From Paramacrobiotus metropolitanus (Eukaryota > Tardigrada > Eutardigrada > Parachela > Macrobiotidae), in the NCBI RefSeq assembly GCF_019649055.1, contig NW_026570297.1, forward strand, positions 62,001 through 126,000: a stretch of DNA of 64,000 bases. Reading direction: 5' to 3'. The translations under genes were made by a program, and so were the position numbers. This document shows, one piece after another, positions 62,101 to 64,000 of this stretch. The notes below the pieces were generated by a model, which was given only the letters and a program-made list of their open reading frames with translations, made no database searches and was not told where the DNA came from. Numbering within the stretch: the first letter of the stretch is position 1; each line of letters opens with the position of its first letter.

Positions 62101-64000
62101 CCGATCCCGAAAAAATTACAGCTATTAAAAATTTCCCACAGCCTAAAACAGAAAAGCAATTACGCTCATTTTTAGGCTTAGCGAATTATTATCGCAAATT
62201 TGTACAAAATTATGCCCCGATTACTGAAAATCTTTACGCGCTTCTTAAAAATGTTAACGATATTACCGACTGGAATGAGGCTTGTGATAAGGAATTTGAG
62301 GCTATTAAAACAGCGCTAATAAATGCTCCAGTCTTGGCGAAATTCGATCCAGAAAACCTACGCTAATAGAATGTGACGCTAGTACAATAGGGATCGGCGC
62401 CATATTAAGCCAAGATGGTCATCCTGTTGCTTACGCGAGCCGCTTATTAACTTCAGCTGAACGTAAATACGCGCCTACTGAACTTGAATGTTTAGCAGTT
62501 GTTTACGCTGTCCGTAAATTCCGCTATTACATAGATTATATGCCGTTCACCGTAAAAACCGATCATCAGGCGTTAGTCAATTTACTGCGCTCAACCTCGA
62601 ATCGCGAAGGGATGAATCCCAGGCTTGTACGATGGGCTTTACAATTAGGCGCGTACGATATGACTATCGTATATAGGCCAGGAAAGTACGCTCATAATGC
62701 AGATGCATTAAGCCGCGCACCTGTCGACCCGGCTGTACCGGAAGAGGATTTTGACATCCATTTCAGTACACCTACAGTACGCGTAATCAGCATACCAGAA
62801 GCGCCAAACAGCTCTGTACGCGATGCAGAAGAACAAAATTATATTTTTCTGCGTAACGAACAGCTTAGTGATCCGGCGTTAGAGAAAATCATATTGGCCA
62901 TAGAAGACGCTGATAAATCACAATATCCGCTTCAACGTCCCGCTAATTTCGAACTATGGAATAATGTGTTATACCGTACAGGCGAAATTAATGATCGGCA
63001 TACAAGGCGTTTTGTCGTACCAAAACATTGGCGTTATGATATTCTCAAAGCTATGCACGACTCACCAGCCGGCGGTCACCTTGGCCGCGAAAAGACGCTA
63101 TCGCACATTTGTGTACGCTATTATTGGGACGACATGTTTCGCGAGATTAAACGCTATTGTCGTCGTTGCTTAAAATGTCAGCTTCGTAAAGTACCGCGAA
63201 AACCGCTCCCAGGAAAGCTACAACAAATTGAAATAGGCGAACCATGGTTCCGGTTACAGCTTGATTTTAAAGGCCCGTTAAAGCTAAGTAACAATAAAAA
63301 TAAATACATAATTGTGGCTATTGACCAGCTTACTAAATTCGTAATTGCAAAGGCTGTACCTGACGACTCTGCTAGAGTTGCCGCTGATTTTCTGCTTAAT
63401 GAAGTCATACTTCCATACGGCGCACCGCATGAAATAAATACAGATCGCGGTACACACTTTATGTGTAGTACAATAGAGACTGTATCTAAGCTTACTAAAT
63501 TCGATCACCATTTTGGAACCGCTTATCATCCTGTAGGAAGAGGCTTAATAGAAAGGCAAATGCAGTGGATAGGTGACTGTTTATCAATTTTCGCTCAAAA
63601 ACATACCGCTGAGAAATGGGATGAATTTTTGCCTTATGTTGTTGCCGCTTATAATCGTACAAAGCATAAAACCACAAGACAATCACCGTATTATATGCTT
63701 TTTGGCCGCGAACAAACGCTTCCAGGCGATACGATCACAAAAACAAATCTGCCAGAAAATTACGCTGATATCGAAGATTATTTAGATAGTCTTCAATGGC
63801 GATTAAAAGAGGCGCATGAAATCGCTCGTTCTCTTGCTAGCGACGACTTCCTTAAAAAAGCTGAACGCTTTAATAAGCGCCGCGTTGAACCTGATTTTTG
63901 CACTGGCGATTATGTAATGTTACGCTTACCTATTCCTAAAACAGGCAGCGAAACGCTTAAAGATAAATACGAAGGCCCATTCGAAATAATGGAATTTTCG
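59063..64000 (+). CDS. pol: Pol polyprotein (protease, RT, RNase H, integrase), partial
   Basis: Read in the -1 frame relative to gag. Protease has DTGA at 59309-59320 and a C-terminal HVLLGQDFL. A long charged linker follows, then a dUTPase-like barrel (about 60960-61220, GRLLPLQGLV...KKGTWLGV). Reverse transcriptase spans about 61430-62100 with YLDD at 61926-61937 and the FLGHVISE and FRMPFG-type motifs (here LRMPFGVCMAP). RNase H follows (ECDAS, ELECLAVVYA, TDHQAL). Integrase has an HHCC zinc domain (CRRCLKCQ near 63160) and a D,D,E core (QLDFKG, NTDRGTHF, LIERQMQ). Single-base losses near 59388, in the C run 61859-61862 and near 62364 break the frame. The window ends in the C-terminal part of integrase. 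Confidence 0.9.

Larger units (their letters stand above)
55363..64000 (+). mobile_element. Ty3/Gypsy-type LTR retrotransposon (3' end outside the window)
   Basis: Order: 5' LTR, primer binding site, leader, gag with CCHC knuckle, frameshift signal, protease, dUTPase-like linker, reverse transcriptase, RNase H, integrase. Integrase after RNase H marks the Ty3/Gypsy order. The insertion is in exon 3 of receptor C; the last five bases before it, GAAGG (55358-55362), are the likely target duplication, but the other end is not in the window. Five single-base losses interrupt gag and pol. Similar losses occur in conserved host genes, so they do not show that the element is dead. Confidence 0.9.

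Noticed and set aside
1-64000. CRISPR arrays, operons, bacterial promoters or horizontally acquired bacterial genes
   Set aside because: All supported genes are spliced animal genes. No spaced direct-repeat array, operon-like run of short-spaced cistrons or intronless bacterial-type gene was found.

Overview
The window is animal nuclear DNA. Its genes are split into many exons by GT-AG introns of about 60 bp to 3.5 kb, and they encode animal families: the ciliary protein DRC11, class B and rhodopsin-like GPCRs, a bHLH-PAS clock-type factor and a COMM-domain protein. Gene structure and divergence suggest a compact protostome invertebrate. A tardigrade is my best guess, but nothing here proves the phylum.

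Layout. 0.3-8.5 kb (-): DRC11/IQCA1, eleven exons, with an inverted-repeat element in its largest intron. 9.1-9.5 kb (-): a very short COMM-domain protein, divergent from EIF3H (+, 9.9-12.9 kb), whose second intron carries a 555-bp non-autonomous DNA transposon. A near-identical second copy lies at 13.6-14.1 kb. 14.4-23.6 kb (+): a zinc-finger region with two distant paralogs that share an unrecognised N-terminal domain and a C2HC finger, plus a block of basic and C2H2/C2HC finger exons between them. Three different non-autonomous DNA elements lie in or near it. 24.6-26.9 kb (+): POLR1D (AC19), the small subunit shared by RNA polymerases I and III. 30.3-33.4 kb (+): a short BMAL/cycle-like bHLH-PAS factor. 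36.1-55.4 kb: a receptor cluster. Three rhodopsin-like GPCR paralogs (A, B, C; +) share identical intron positions, and a nine-exon calcitonin/DH31-type class B GPCR (-) lies between A and B. 55.4-64.0 kb (+): a Ty3/Gypsy-type LTR retrotransposon inserted into exon 3 of receptor C and running off the window.

Two points stand out. First, the retrotransposon has a canonical slippery heptamer just before the gag stop, followed by a nested stem-loop whose loop can pair downstream. This looks like a complete -1 ribosomal frameshift signal joining gag to pol. Second, conserved host genes and the retrotransposon alike contain isolated single-base losses, mostly in short homopolymers, and adding one base restores both family similarity and splice phase. 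That pattern points to systematic homopolymer undercalling in the assembly rather than to pseudogenes. Exon coordinates below come from reading splice sites and phase by eye.
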